30,103 bases of DNA, taken from contig JALLPB010000038.1 in the NCBI GenBank assembly GCA_036939975.1, positions 1 through 30,103 of the forward strand, read 5' to 3'. The position numbers and the translations under genes were made by a program. This DNA comes from Cyclostephanos tholiformis. Taxonomy: Eukaryota; Bacillariophyta; Thalassiosirophyceae; Thalassiosirales; Thalassiosiraceae. The notes beneath the pieces are model-generated. The model was given only the letters and a program-made list of their open reading frames with translations. It did no database searches and was not told where the DNA came from. Below, piece by piece: positions 8,401 through 16,251 of this stretch. The stretch's first letter is position 1; the number at the start of each line of letters is the position of its first letter.

Positions 8401-10445
8401 ACATATGACGGCTTTTGCTGCGTTAGTTCTTTGTTATCCATCCTCAATTCCGCTCCCCTCTGTGGTGAAATTATTCTGTCATCTCGAAACGACGACGGCT
8501 CAGGTGGCAGATCTCTCTGCTCGATTGTCATATCATGCTTCTGCTGCTCCTTGTAGCTGTCATCGCGATATGTGGCGGAGACAGTAGCATGAAACGGATC
8601 AGATATTACGCCACTTGGGGCTGTGGCGGAGGGCTGGGGCGCCAAAAACAACGCCCGTTTCCTCGGGGGCAAGTGACTGTTAGTGCTGCCGGTGGAAGTC
8701 AACGGCGGAATATTGTCATCACCAATCGTTGCCGTAACTGCTTCATCTTTCTTGCCGTTCAAAACGCCACTAGCGGCCCCGTGGGATCCTCCGGTCCCGC
8801 CTGCAATATGCTCCCGTTCGAAGGTCAACGAGTTCTCGATGCCACTCATCTCCCAACTGAGGGAATTGGAGTAATTCAAAAGGGACGACGGCCCGATGCT
8901 ACCGTTCCCAGCGTACTCATGAGAATTAGCGTACTCGATGGCCGTTGCGGCCCCGTCGTCATCGCCGGGCGTCGTCCAACTTGACTTGATCCCTCCTACT
9001 CCTCCTTCTCGATTGTGTAAGTCTTGGTAATAGTATTCGTCATTGTGCGGCTGTCTTCGTCCTTGGTGAGAATACCGCCCCCCGCACGTACCCTCATCGC
9101 CGCCACCCGAGATGGTGGGCCGGTCCTGACGATCTTCCATTTCGTTTCTGAGGGAGGAATGCTGCCGTGGTCCTGGGAAGTCGTATCCGCCGTATCCGCC
9201 GTATCCCCCCCCTCCTCCCTTTTCCTGAACGTGGAACCCGCGGTCGTCATCGGGTTGGTAATCGCGGCGGTAGTCACCATACGGCTTCGAACGCTTATTC
9301 CTATCGTCAACGAAGACGACCGGATCACGATGGCGACGGCTGACGTTGATGTGCTTGGGCGTCATGTCCTCGACGTTCGCCATCGTCTCCAAGCCGTCGT
9401 CGGCGAGCGTCGAGTGCGTTCGCTTCAGCGACGTCGTCGTTGTGTGTATCTCCGTCGAGGTTGCACAGGAGGTGGAGATTGGACAGGGTCTCTTTAGGAT
9501 CCTACCACTCGCGTCGCCATCGTCGGCGTCTTCACCTCCTCCTTCCCTAATAGGCACGCCGACGACCTTTGCGAAGTCAACTGGCCTCTCTAGTCCCTCG
9601 CCGTAATTCGATGGCTTTGTCGCTGCTCCGTCGACCTCGTCGACGTCGTCGTCTTCGTTATCATCGTCGCGGGATTCCTTCACGCGCGTGAGGCCCCCCT
9701 CGCCGGAGTCCTCGGTGTCGTCATCGATGCCGGACGGTCTAGAGTTCGCGGCCTTGATCTCGTCGTCGCTTGCACCGTCGCTGCATCCGTCGTCGATAGG
9801 CTTCTCCTTCGTCGCCGGAGCGGGGTGTAGGACGGGAACTGTCGCCCGATGGCGCACCATCGTCGACGGTAGGTACGGGAGGAACGCGCTGCTCTCCGCC
9901 CGTGGGAGGGATCGAGACGGGTCGATTTCGTTGTCGTCGTCGCGGTCGTCGTCTTGGATGGTCGAGCGGCTAGACACGGTGATAGTCCTGCCGAATCTGT
10001 CCGCCGGGTGCGGCATTGGCGGAGGGGCGGCGGACATCGCAGCGCCCGGCCGCCGCTGCTGTTGCGACGGCGGCGGCGGATGGACATAATGTGGGGGAGG
10101 GGGCGGATGCCTCGAGGTAACGACGTGGTGCCTCGCGGTCGACGAGGGCGGATAGCGGGATTCCGGTGGGGCCGGTGGTCCTGGGGGCGGGTGCTGGGGA
10201 TAATGGTGATGTTGGACGTAGTAGAGCGATGGAGGACCGCTGCCGCGACCGTGCTCGGGGTGGATCTTGGCAGTGTAGTCACGGTTTGGTAGGCGGTGGT
10301 GGTAGGCCTCCTCGCCTCCTACCGACGTGGGTGGAGGAGGAGGGTGCGAACCGCCAATGCCACCGACGACGACGCCGCGGCCATCACCATTGCCCGCGGT
10401 GTGGGCGGGTGAATGCGGATGATTATGGTAATGTTGGGGATTCAT
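5409..10445 (-). CDS. large disordered protein with three CX2C...HX3C zinc-binding modules
   Basis: 1678 residues in one uninterrupted frame. Residues 1-950 are low complexity: Pro/His/Gln/Tyr/Gly/Asp-rich, with poly-Pro, poly-Gly and QHH tracts, probably disordered. The C-terminal half holds three copies of one domain of about 140 residues, near 972-1110, 1222-1365 and 1397-1530. Each opens with a strand such as LILLLAMPHD, LALPEDENF or LTLVVPEDK, then GQVGxxCxxC, then HxxxC. Presumed zinc ligands are C1031/C1034/H1067/C1071, C1275/C1278/H1311/C1315 and C1448/C1451/H1478/C1482. Copies 1 and 2 have identical C-X2-C-X32-H-X3-C spacing and a shared CFP; copy 3 is shortened to X26 and lacks it. 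The repeat and ligands are seen directly; zinc binding is inference. I recall similar modules in uncharacterised diatom proteins. The combination suggests a nuclear DNA- or RNA-associated scaffold, but no function is established. The N-terminal tail of about 145 residues is acidic and Ser-rich. Confidence 0.85.
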   Translation of the reverse strand: MNPQHYHNHPHSPAHTAGNGDGRGVVVGGIGGSHPPPPPTSVGGEEAYHHRLPNRDYTAKIHPEHGRGSGPPSLYYVQHHHYPQHPPPGPPAPPESRYPPSSTARHHVVTSRHPPPPPHYVHPPPPSQQQRRPGAAMSAAPPPMPHPADRFGRTITVSSRSTIQDDDRDDDNEIDPSRSLPRAESSAFLPYLPSTMVRHRATVPVLHPAPATKEKPIDDGCSDGASDDEIKAANSRPSGIDDDTEDSGEGGLTRVKESRDDDNEDDDVDEVDGAATKPSNYGEGLERPVDFAKVVGVPIREGGGEDADDGDASGRILKRPCPISTSCATSTEIHTTTTSLKRTHSTLADDGLETMANVEDMTPKHINVSRRHRDPVVFVDDRNKRSKPYGDYRRDYQPDDDRGFHVQEKGGGGGYGGYGGYDFPGPRQHSSLRNEMEDRQDRPTISGGGDEGTCGGRYSHQGRRQPHNDEYYYQDLHNREGGVGGIKSSWTTPGDDDGAATAIEYANSHEYAGNGSIGPSSLLNYSNSLSWEMSGIENSLTFEREHIAGGTGGSHGAASGVLNGKKDEAVTATIGDDNIPPLTSTGSTNSHLPPRKRALFLAPQPSATAPSGVISDPFHATVSATYRDDSYKEQQKHDMTIEQRDLPPEPSSFRDDRIISPQRGAELRMDNKELTQQKPSYVPTTVHFPGRHSNQPQQPIQHHRQQEHHQQHPHQHHQLPSQVRSYNPHNYNPQHPTPQQHQPPYYQHDTTRYDYDQRYEPPQGNFTGRSGGYDGGVRRRDNYGSPGRYSPLSTTKYYAGANTMGDPGSAPWGTLPRISNNPSQQQSYNYNTNPSQPYLGRYYHSDDGPPPYHGIPGRRVGVADIGGGDSGYVSDSRSLTSTLSKKSFRSLDDLEEPMQSLLYRASFSWEQGLDVPAGGGNLESSAMASLPHQSSPCGGGRTDTIPLQLSQQTKIMKSLAMRSEIRTIGNPNGSVGLILLLAMPHDRHCLSETLCIVRNNVEVFTATENDINAPAPGRKRPIQVGQVGLRCVYCRMCHQRDRVKRATCFPSSIKRIYRAVIDMKLDHFKNCPYVPAGLKARLDQLQAGSTRSTGMTVQYFVKSARELGMSDSVIDGVFIDLKLVGNPRFAELDHHAPPPLPGMSLVGDVAPHSCEDVMGPNNAQQYNFREHYESKQPRENKTSAPYLVTEGTTDHDDARVMVPLQAGDSLDTTKIPAKRFTGKVVLALPEDENFLSPLRCFLRKNVCAFTASQHDIAVRTPTTFSVRVGQVGVGCVHCLAVPPKSRSNRAVCFPFAMGRIYQSVADIQRFHLGECRMMPPNVRTEFLRLQSESAKGSRGLATRMYWIESAKKIGLTDGPSGMYFYRDPSLPSLSSESLASVNNFDRTVRSAEDNDFFRGNLTLVVPEDKPTIAEFLYVVMEQLRPCRFTDADRNKRRSKNVGCIGVECKHCAGKIDGRKFFWSSVSAAESNFVSVHSHMLTCKYIPEPLRAELTMLKTLRREQTTRLKTGSQKAFFIRVWSRLHGEPVPPQPSDETNKSGMDKLPQKGIYAPEVSTSNSLTSQMLINNPMKSEGERSISKKDSGSLCSEAPLILRTGHSNDSDDLRALLESKSTLSSMPSVDESVVKNAIQDSEAAEIALGAKSDESAANIYTTESKSSMNSVALNLSAFTMHCKEEE

Positions 10446-11268
10446 ACTGGCATCCTTTTTTAAAATCGATGTGAGTGCTTCTACCAGTGCAATTAATCCT
10501 CACAATATTTTGCAAGGTTCTGGGATGATAATATCCGGTCTCGCACTACTACTAGATGCAGCTAATGTGCACCCGAGAATGTCATCACACTCTCGCTCTT
10601 TTCAACTCTTTATTATTTATCTTCTCCAAACGACGATCGACGCTTCAACCGTCCGCCAAAAATATAATTAGGCGATAGGGCAGCTCCTTTCTTCGCAAGA
10701 ACACAGCGCAGCGTAGGGCAGCGAGAGCGTGAGACTCATGAGAGATGTGGCGATATCTTTTCTTTTTGAGGCACATTCCATGTCGGATGGAACTCTTGCT
10801 TTAATTGGCTTGTCTCATTTTTTCTCAAAATCGACGAGAAAAGAGAAAGGAGACAAACGAGAAATATTTGTTTTCTATTCTTCCCTTCTCTCTCATCCAA
10901 AGCAGAGAGATAATTAGAGTGGGTCTAAAATCCCCCGCGGCTGTGTTTGGCGTCTCCCACAGATGAGGTCTGCATTTCCTTGTGACAGAGAACTGGGGAG
11001 CAGGCATTATGCAAATAAGAGAATTTTTGCTCTTTGTTCGCTTGCTCGGTCAGACTCTTCCTTTTGAGCAAGATGTGACCCCACGACAACAAATTGCATT
11101 ATGGCATCCAGTGAGGGTAGGGATGACAAAGGCAATAATGGGGAGTTGTCGAGGGACGGGGGGTGAGGATGGACATGACAGAAAGAGGAAATGGGAACAA
11201 CAAGTCATTCCTGATCTACCTCACCAGACTCCTCCTGGGGGGTGACAATGAGTTGACAACCTTGACAA
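10446..11268. other. upstream region of the large zinc-module gene
   Basis: Divergent spacer between the start of the large minus-strand gene and the transposase remnant. A TATA-like string (TATAATTA near 10662-10669) lies about 220 bases upstream of the start codon, but I cannot show that it is a promoter. Short frames here carry no recognisable protein. The last part (11150-11268) may be the worn 5' end of the transposase. Confidence 0.4.
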
Positions 11269-12050
11269 ATGTGCAATGGAGATAAGCTCTTTCATTTTGT
11301 TATGGAGTGGAGGGACAGAAGCATGACTGTGACACATTTTGCACTTATTCACAAGGCAATGCAGCTCAAGCCTGAATTCGAAGAAAGGCCCTACCCTGCG
11401 GACATGATGGTCATGTTGCATTTCATGTATCAACATGACCTGGTCCAATGCATGGCCACGCACATTGTGAAATGCCTTCCTGAGTCTGTTAAACAAGATG
11501 CTATTGCTTTTCTCAAAACAAGCCACCCGGAGTGTGCTGATTGTACATGCTCAGCTGAGTTCATCATCAATATGGACCAAACAAACGTGTATTTTCAGCA
11601 AGCGCCCAAGAATTCCATCGACATGAGGGGTATTTGTATGGTGCACATGCGCTAGGGTGCTGACGATGGCAAATGATGCTCAGTCGCATTCACCATCACT
11701 GCATCTGGGTGCATTGTCATACCAATATTGTGTACCCTGGGAAACCTGTTAGTCGGATCTCAACAAAGGAGTTGAGGAACCACCTTGACGGATTGCACTA
11801 TGCTGTGCAAGAGAAGGGTTGGTTTGACGAGAGGATTATGTTGGATTGGGTCAACAACATCTCAAGCCCTACATAATGACCCTTCCCCCCTATGTTGTTC
11901 CCCTTCTTTTTCTCTACTTGTTCAAGGTGCACCTCAAGTCAAGTGTCACCGATGCCAACTCAGGCTCTTGGTGTTGAGGTTGAGGAGTTTATCCCCGTGG
12001 GATGCACAGGATTTTGTCAGTCCATTGATGTTGGCTTTAACAGCTTAATG
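11269..12050 (+). pseudogene. pogo-like (DDE superfamily) transposase, inactivated
   Basis: A recognisable DDE transposase core broken into frames. The 11269-11655 piece carries the first catalytic Asp in FIINMDQTNVYF (Asp codon 11575-11577). In-frame TAG (11653-11655) and TGA (11674-11676) follow, then AFTITASGCIV. The reading then moves to VYPGKPVSRISTKEL and HYAVQEKGWFDERIMLDWVN, then to PPYVVPLLFLYLFKVHL, and then to EEFIPVGCTGFCQSIDVGFN, the region of the third acidic residue. At the second Asp (normally LLD in this family) the codon is TAC (11915-11917), giving Tyr. Stops, frameshifts and a lost catalytic residue show that it is dead. Tc1/mariner/pogo elements insert at TA, which fits the MITE at 13372-13662, but no link between the two is shown. 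Terminal repeats were not found. Confidence 0.75.
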
Positions 12051-13369
12051 GCTATCTCTGTTTTGGCGGGAGAAAAACTCGTGCTTTTTGGTAGGTGCAT
12101 ACAAGATTTATACGTAGGAATAGTACAATGTGGTCTACCTAAAAAAAACCCGGTGCACCAAAATCTACCATACAACACAACTCACAAATGGAGAATGTTT
12201 AACTATCGCAAAACAAGGGCGACAAAATGCTCATCATACATCATCGATGCAAAGAGCTTCACAAAAATAGGAAAGTACCATGCAAAAGCTTAGGTTCTTG
12301 TGCATTCAACGCGCTGTCAAACTCTATGAATGGACAAAAACTTGCTAAGAAACTGCACTACGGTACTACATAGCTACTCTAAAAAATGGACAGTGGTGAC
12401 CATCCATAGCTGCCTTGCTAGTCCCAAACAACTCCACATGAAACCCCACAAGTTCATTGTGGTCACCCATGTCCTGATTAAAAGGACATTTCTTCGAAGT
12501 TTCATCAACCACAACATTCCAGCCAATGAGCAAGCCATCATCCCCCCCGTTCCTAGTACCCCCTCACCATCCACTGCCACTGCTCCCCCTCTCTGGCAAA
12601 ATTCTTGATACTGCACTGCAATCTTTGCTGGAGATTTCTGAGGGGCTGGGAGGGGTAGATCAGTGCACTTCTCCTCTTCATCAGTCATCATGACCTCATC
12701 CTCATCATTGCTCAGCTCCCCAGCTAATTTATTGATGGCCGTCAGTCAGTGGAAGAGGACAAGGTGGTCTGGGTAAAGAGGGGGAGAACTAAGCACTTGG
12801 TGCAGGACCATTGGAGTGAGGCAACACCGTGGTTGGAATGGACGCAAACATGGCACTCCCAAACCATGGTTGTGTGCAGGTTTTGTGCAATTTTTGTTAA
12901 TGGTTGTGTTTAATTTTGTTTGGTAAGTTTCACAGGATTTGTACAGCAACCCCCACCTTCCCGCACATCACTGGAAAGTGCTTTTTAAGTGGGAAAGGAA
13001 TGTTCTATATAAATGCACTACATGTGTAGGAATCTGAGAAAAATGAGACCAGGAGAGGTATGTACGATCCCTCCAAATGGTTCTTATGCCACATGGTCTC
13101 TATACAGCATGTTCTACGGTAGAATCCATTGCAACATTGGCCATTGTCATGCTCTCATTTTGGAGATTTTACCATGTTGCACATGCAATGGCGAAAAAAG
13201 ACCCTCACGTGAAAAGAGTTCCGATTAGAGTACAATGACTTTGTGCATGGTTCTAGCTACATAGGAATAAAAGTTCATACAATATCCTTTTTTGTGAAGC
13301 CCACTGTAATAATAGATGGTACTATCGTACTCTATTAGAGTCCACTCCTCTAAACAGTGTTTCTTGCAT
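12051..13369. other. decayed intergenic region, probably old mobile-element DNA
   Basis: No gene is supported. Open frames such as 12330-12608 and one through about 12750-12952 (rich in Trp, ending with CRFC) look protein-like in composition but carry no identifiable domain and have no continuous frame with the transposase. They may be downstream parts of the same dead element. Confidence 0.5.
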
Positions 13370-13371
13370 TA

Positions 13372-13662
13372 TTATGGCCTTATAATCAATTGAAACGTTA
13401 GAACTAAGGGTTAGCTAACGGTTAACTAAGGGTTAGGAATTACCTACCGTAGAAAGACTCGTAGGCATGTACTAATTCCATTTCATTTTCATAGGAGTTT
13501 TTCCGAAGCAATTTCAGATTGCATAGTCTCATAGTCTCATAGCCGTGTCATGATTCCTCTAGTTAATTCCTAACCCCTTAGCCAACCCTTAGCCTCTTAG
13601 CCAACCTTCAGCTAACCCTTAAATTCCAATACCGCCCATTTCAATTGTTAAAAAGGCCATAA
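13372..13662. mobile_element. 291-bp MITE with terminal inverted repeats and TA target duplication
   Basis: The left end TTATGGCCTTATAATCAATT (13372 onward) matches the reverse complement of the right end, TTATGGCCTTTTTAACAATT, over about 26 bases with few mismatches. The element is flanked by TA on both sides (13370-13371 and 13663-13664). Inside, both arms contain inverted copies of a CTAAGGGTTAG-like motif, so most of the element could fold into a long hairpin. It has no coding capacity. Size, structure and TA duplication are those of a miniature Tc1/mariner/pogo-class element. Confidence 0.8.
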
Positions 13663-14386
13663 TAGTAAAAAGAGCCTTTTGAGCCCGGTGTTTTTGGGCA
13701 TTTTTTAATTCAGCTGAACACTAATTAAATTAGATCCCGCTCCCAACCTCGTTTGTCGGATCGGGGATTTGAAGGGGATTGGGCGTCATGTGCTGAATCA
13801 GAGTGGAGGGGATCGATTCCCCATCATATTTAGATGGAGGAACTGTACTGGGGTCCCTCCATCACATGAGGGGGGGGGGCAATTCCGGTTCATCAAAGGC
13901 ACAAAATTGGTCGAAAATCCCACCTGCGACGAGGTGTGATTGACCGCCCGGAAAATCAAAACCATCAGCCACAATGCAACAATCCAACAGCGCGGCGATA
14001 GCTGGATGATAACAAATACATTAAATAAGCAAATAAGTTACTTTTTATGTCATTTCTGGCCCTCAAAGCCCCATTAATTAGGCATTTAGATCGATGTTTC
14101 AAATTCGGACAATTCCCCCCCCTGTGGTAAAGAGTGCAAGCGCTCGCCTCACCTGTGGAATCGGACCAAGCCGCGACACACATTGCGAGGGGATGGTGTG
14201 ATGCAGCTACTGGTGCTGGGGGGGTGGTGTCAGATGACAGCAAGGGGTCGAACGAAGGGCCATCATCGTTGGGTTTCGGCCATTGTCCCATTTTGCTAAC
14301 TACCGGCGAGCCTTTTGAGCAGGAATTCCTACGTAGGCTCCGGTATGTTTTTCTACGCAGGGCTCGAAAGGCTCTTTTTAAAATTA
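13660..14386. repeat. 31-bp imperfect inverted repeat bounding about 727 bp
   Basis: 13660-13690 and the reverse complement of 14356-14386 agree at 26 of 31 positions, with the core AAAAAGAGCCTTTYGAGCCC. The pair encloses a non-coding stretch with G-runs and no convincing gene. A third partial copy, GAGCCTTTTGAGC, sits at 14308-14320. It may be a second non-autonomous element abutting the MITE, or a composite end of a larger one. The left arm overlaps the last bases of the MITE and its TA. Confidence 0.45.
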
Positions 14387-14799
14387 TTACCTCCCTAAAA
14401 ACAGCTGAAGCAAAGGAGGTAGGTAGCGGCACTCTCTATGAGAAAAGGCACGCGCCGTGCATGTTTGGGAAGGGAGAAAGCGCGTGACAGCTTGTGGCGG
14501 GACGGTGTTGCCGAATAAAAAATGCTGGCTCGTAGTATCGTAGCACCTTTTGGCCCGAACTTTGGCAGACTAACATAGGAGTTCATATGTTATTTACAGA
14601 ATTTTTAACACGAAAAATGTTTTTCCTCATTCTACGTGCTCATCCAATCCACTCTTCAATGCCTCTGAAAGCGAAACAACGCAACGAACACACTCGCTTT
14701 TGATTCCCTCGACCTCATTCATCAAAGGTCTCAACGCTGTTATTATTGTCAATCGAAGTAAGTCTTCTTCATTGCTTCTCTTCCACGCGCGACAGAACC
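14387..14799. other. upstream region of the TPR-like gene
   Basis: No gene is seen. A short frame on the plus strand (14134-14487) encodes basic residues without a motif. The stretch just before the start codon should hold the promoter and 5' UTR; I see no identifiable element. Confidence 0.4.
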
Positions 14800-15786
14800 A
14801 TGTGCGACGTCCCTAGAAAAACTACGTCCTTTCTCCACGGCGATGAGCAATCGTCGCCATGGCGACGATGGTCCTGCGCCAACGCAAGGGACGCGATTTC
14901 CGCGTTCACCCACTCAGAATCTTCCGATACTCGACCTACTACCGCGACGACGACGACGACGACCGTACGAGGTCGAAGGAGGCTGAAATCGGCACTATAT
15001 TATTTCGCCTTCCTGACGTTATTATCCCACGCAACGAGGACGACGACGACTTTCATGGTCGTCGAGGCCTTCTCGGCGGGGAAGAACCTATCCGGACTGT
15101 ACCAACGCAAAACCGAGTGGATCGAGCGATCGGTGCGGTACTACTCCACCGTTATGAGGAAAAACTACGTCGGCGGTGGCGCCGCCGTCACCAGCGCGCA
15201 GAAATTGCGACAGCCGCACGAAACCTCCTCCGCCGTCGCATCCGTGATCCCGTTGGACGGCAGCGACCGACAACTTCAACTCGACAAGGACTTCATAGGC
15301 CTCGCGACGAAGCATTACTACGCTCGCGTGCTAATCAAAATGGGGAAGTGGGATTGCGCGGAGAAGATATACCGACGAATTATCGAGGAGCTAACCGACG
15401 AGGCCGCCATCTCGGGGGGTAAGGATTGCGATCACGCCAAGCTCGCCGTGTCGACGCTACTCCTGGCCCTGCACGTGCAGCGCACCGGCGACGTCAGGGC
15501 GACGCGGTCCGTCTTCCTTCGATTTTTCCGTCGCGTGGCGCTGTCCGATATCGACTACGGATCAGATCGCGATCACAAGTGCTCGTGCTCGGCGAAGGTG
15601 TTGCAAGCATTTGCGTTGTTCGAGATGAAGAACGGCCTATCGAATAAGAGCCTTGAGATCATCCGACGCGCCGTGGATATGGACGAGGGGCTACGGCCGG
15701 TGCTGGAATGGAAGCAATTTCGGGACGCCGCTGCGGGGAAGACGTATTCGCCGACGTTTCGCTTGCGAAAGTTAGAAGAGCAGTGA
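14800..15786 (+). CDS. TPR-like helical-repeat protein with an N-terminal hydrophobic segment (possible plastid or secretory targeting)
   Basis: The first ATG in frame is at 14800, giving 328 residues; the open frame upstream has only a TTG. Residues 1-60 are polar and Thr/Ser/Arg-rich. SALYYFAFLTLLSHA (about 64-78) is hydrophobic, and VVEAFSAGKN follows at about 87-96. An Ala-Phe junction after a hydrophobic core resembles the ASAF-type cleavage site of diatom plastid presequences, but the long hydrophilic head is unusual. The mature part is helical. KHYYARVLIKMGKWDCAEKI and ALHVQRTGDVRATRSVF have the spacing of tetratricopeptide or half-a-TPR motifs, and VLQAFALFEMKNGLSNKSLE and RRAVDMDEGLRPVLEWKQFR continue the pattern. 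Such repeats bind other proteins or RNA. Targeting is inference; the fold call is moderate. Confidence 0.7.
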   Translation: MCDVPRKTTSFLHGDEQSSPWRRWSCANARDAISAFTHSESSDTRPTTATTTTTTVRGRRRLKSALYYFAFLTLLSHATRTTTTFMVVEAFSAGKNLSGLYQRKTEWIERSVRYYSTVMRKNYVGGGAAVTSAQKLRQPHETSSAVASVIPLDGSDRQLQLDKDFIGLATKHYYARVLIKMGKWDCAEKIYRRIIEELTDEAAISGGKDCDHAKLAVSTLLLALHVQRTGDVRATRSVFLRFFRRVALSDIDYGSDRDHKCSCSAKVLQAFALFEMKNGLSNKSLEIIRRAVDMDEGLRPVLEWKQFRDAAAGKTYSPTFRLRKLEEQ

Positions 15787-16251
15787 TGGACTCGTAGTGG
15801 GCTTTACCTAGAAATATTTCATCTAGCAGTCTCATTACACTCATGTTCCTTCAAATACAGTTTTATTGACGTAGCTTTTTCTACACAACTAGGTAGTACC
15901 CTTAGGCTTCTTAATCAATTCTACCACTCGGTACTTTAGGCTTTGCATCATTTTTCTGAACCAGTCCCATCTGAAAAAGTTTAAGCATGCTGATTCTTTA
16001 TTTTTGCAAGGAAGGCGCTACAGAAGGTTGAGCTTGAGACGAATCTCAAATCAGTACAACATTCATTGAAAAACATTAACTGATGCTGGCGAAATGTCTG
16101 GCGTGTATCAAATTTAAACCTTAGCAGCTTTACCTTGAGCGTTGATTCATGGTGATATGAGCAGTCTTTCATCATTTTCCAGGCCAATGTTAGCTGTGCT
16201 AGCAAAATCTGGTGTATATTCCATCGTCTGTGAGTTCTAATTCACAGCTGC
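15787..16251. other. convergent intergenic spacer
   Basis: AT-rich sequence between two genes that converge on it. It should contain both 3' UTRs. No further gene, RNA or repeat is seen. Confidence 0.5.

Noticed and set aside
7194..10292. Many long open frames on both strands opposite or overlapping the large minus-strand gene (for example 7194-7601, 8213-8587, 9680-10282)
   Set aside because: They shadow a continuous 1678-codon frame with triplicated domains, and their compositions (Arg/Ser or Trp/Leu biased) are what frame-shifted low-complexity DNA gives.
13400..13620. CTAAGGGTTAG / CTAACCCTTAG strings resembling interstitial telomere repeat
   Set aside because: Units are irregular, inverted and confined to the two arms of the MITE, so they are explained by that element.
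14746..14799. Extension of the TPR-like protein to 14746
   Set aside because: The first codon there is TTG; the first ATG is at 14800.
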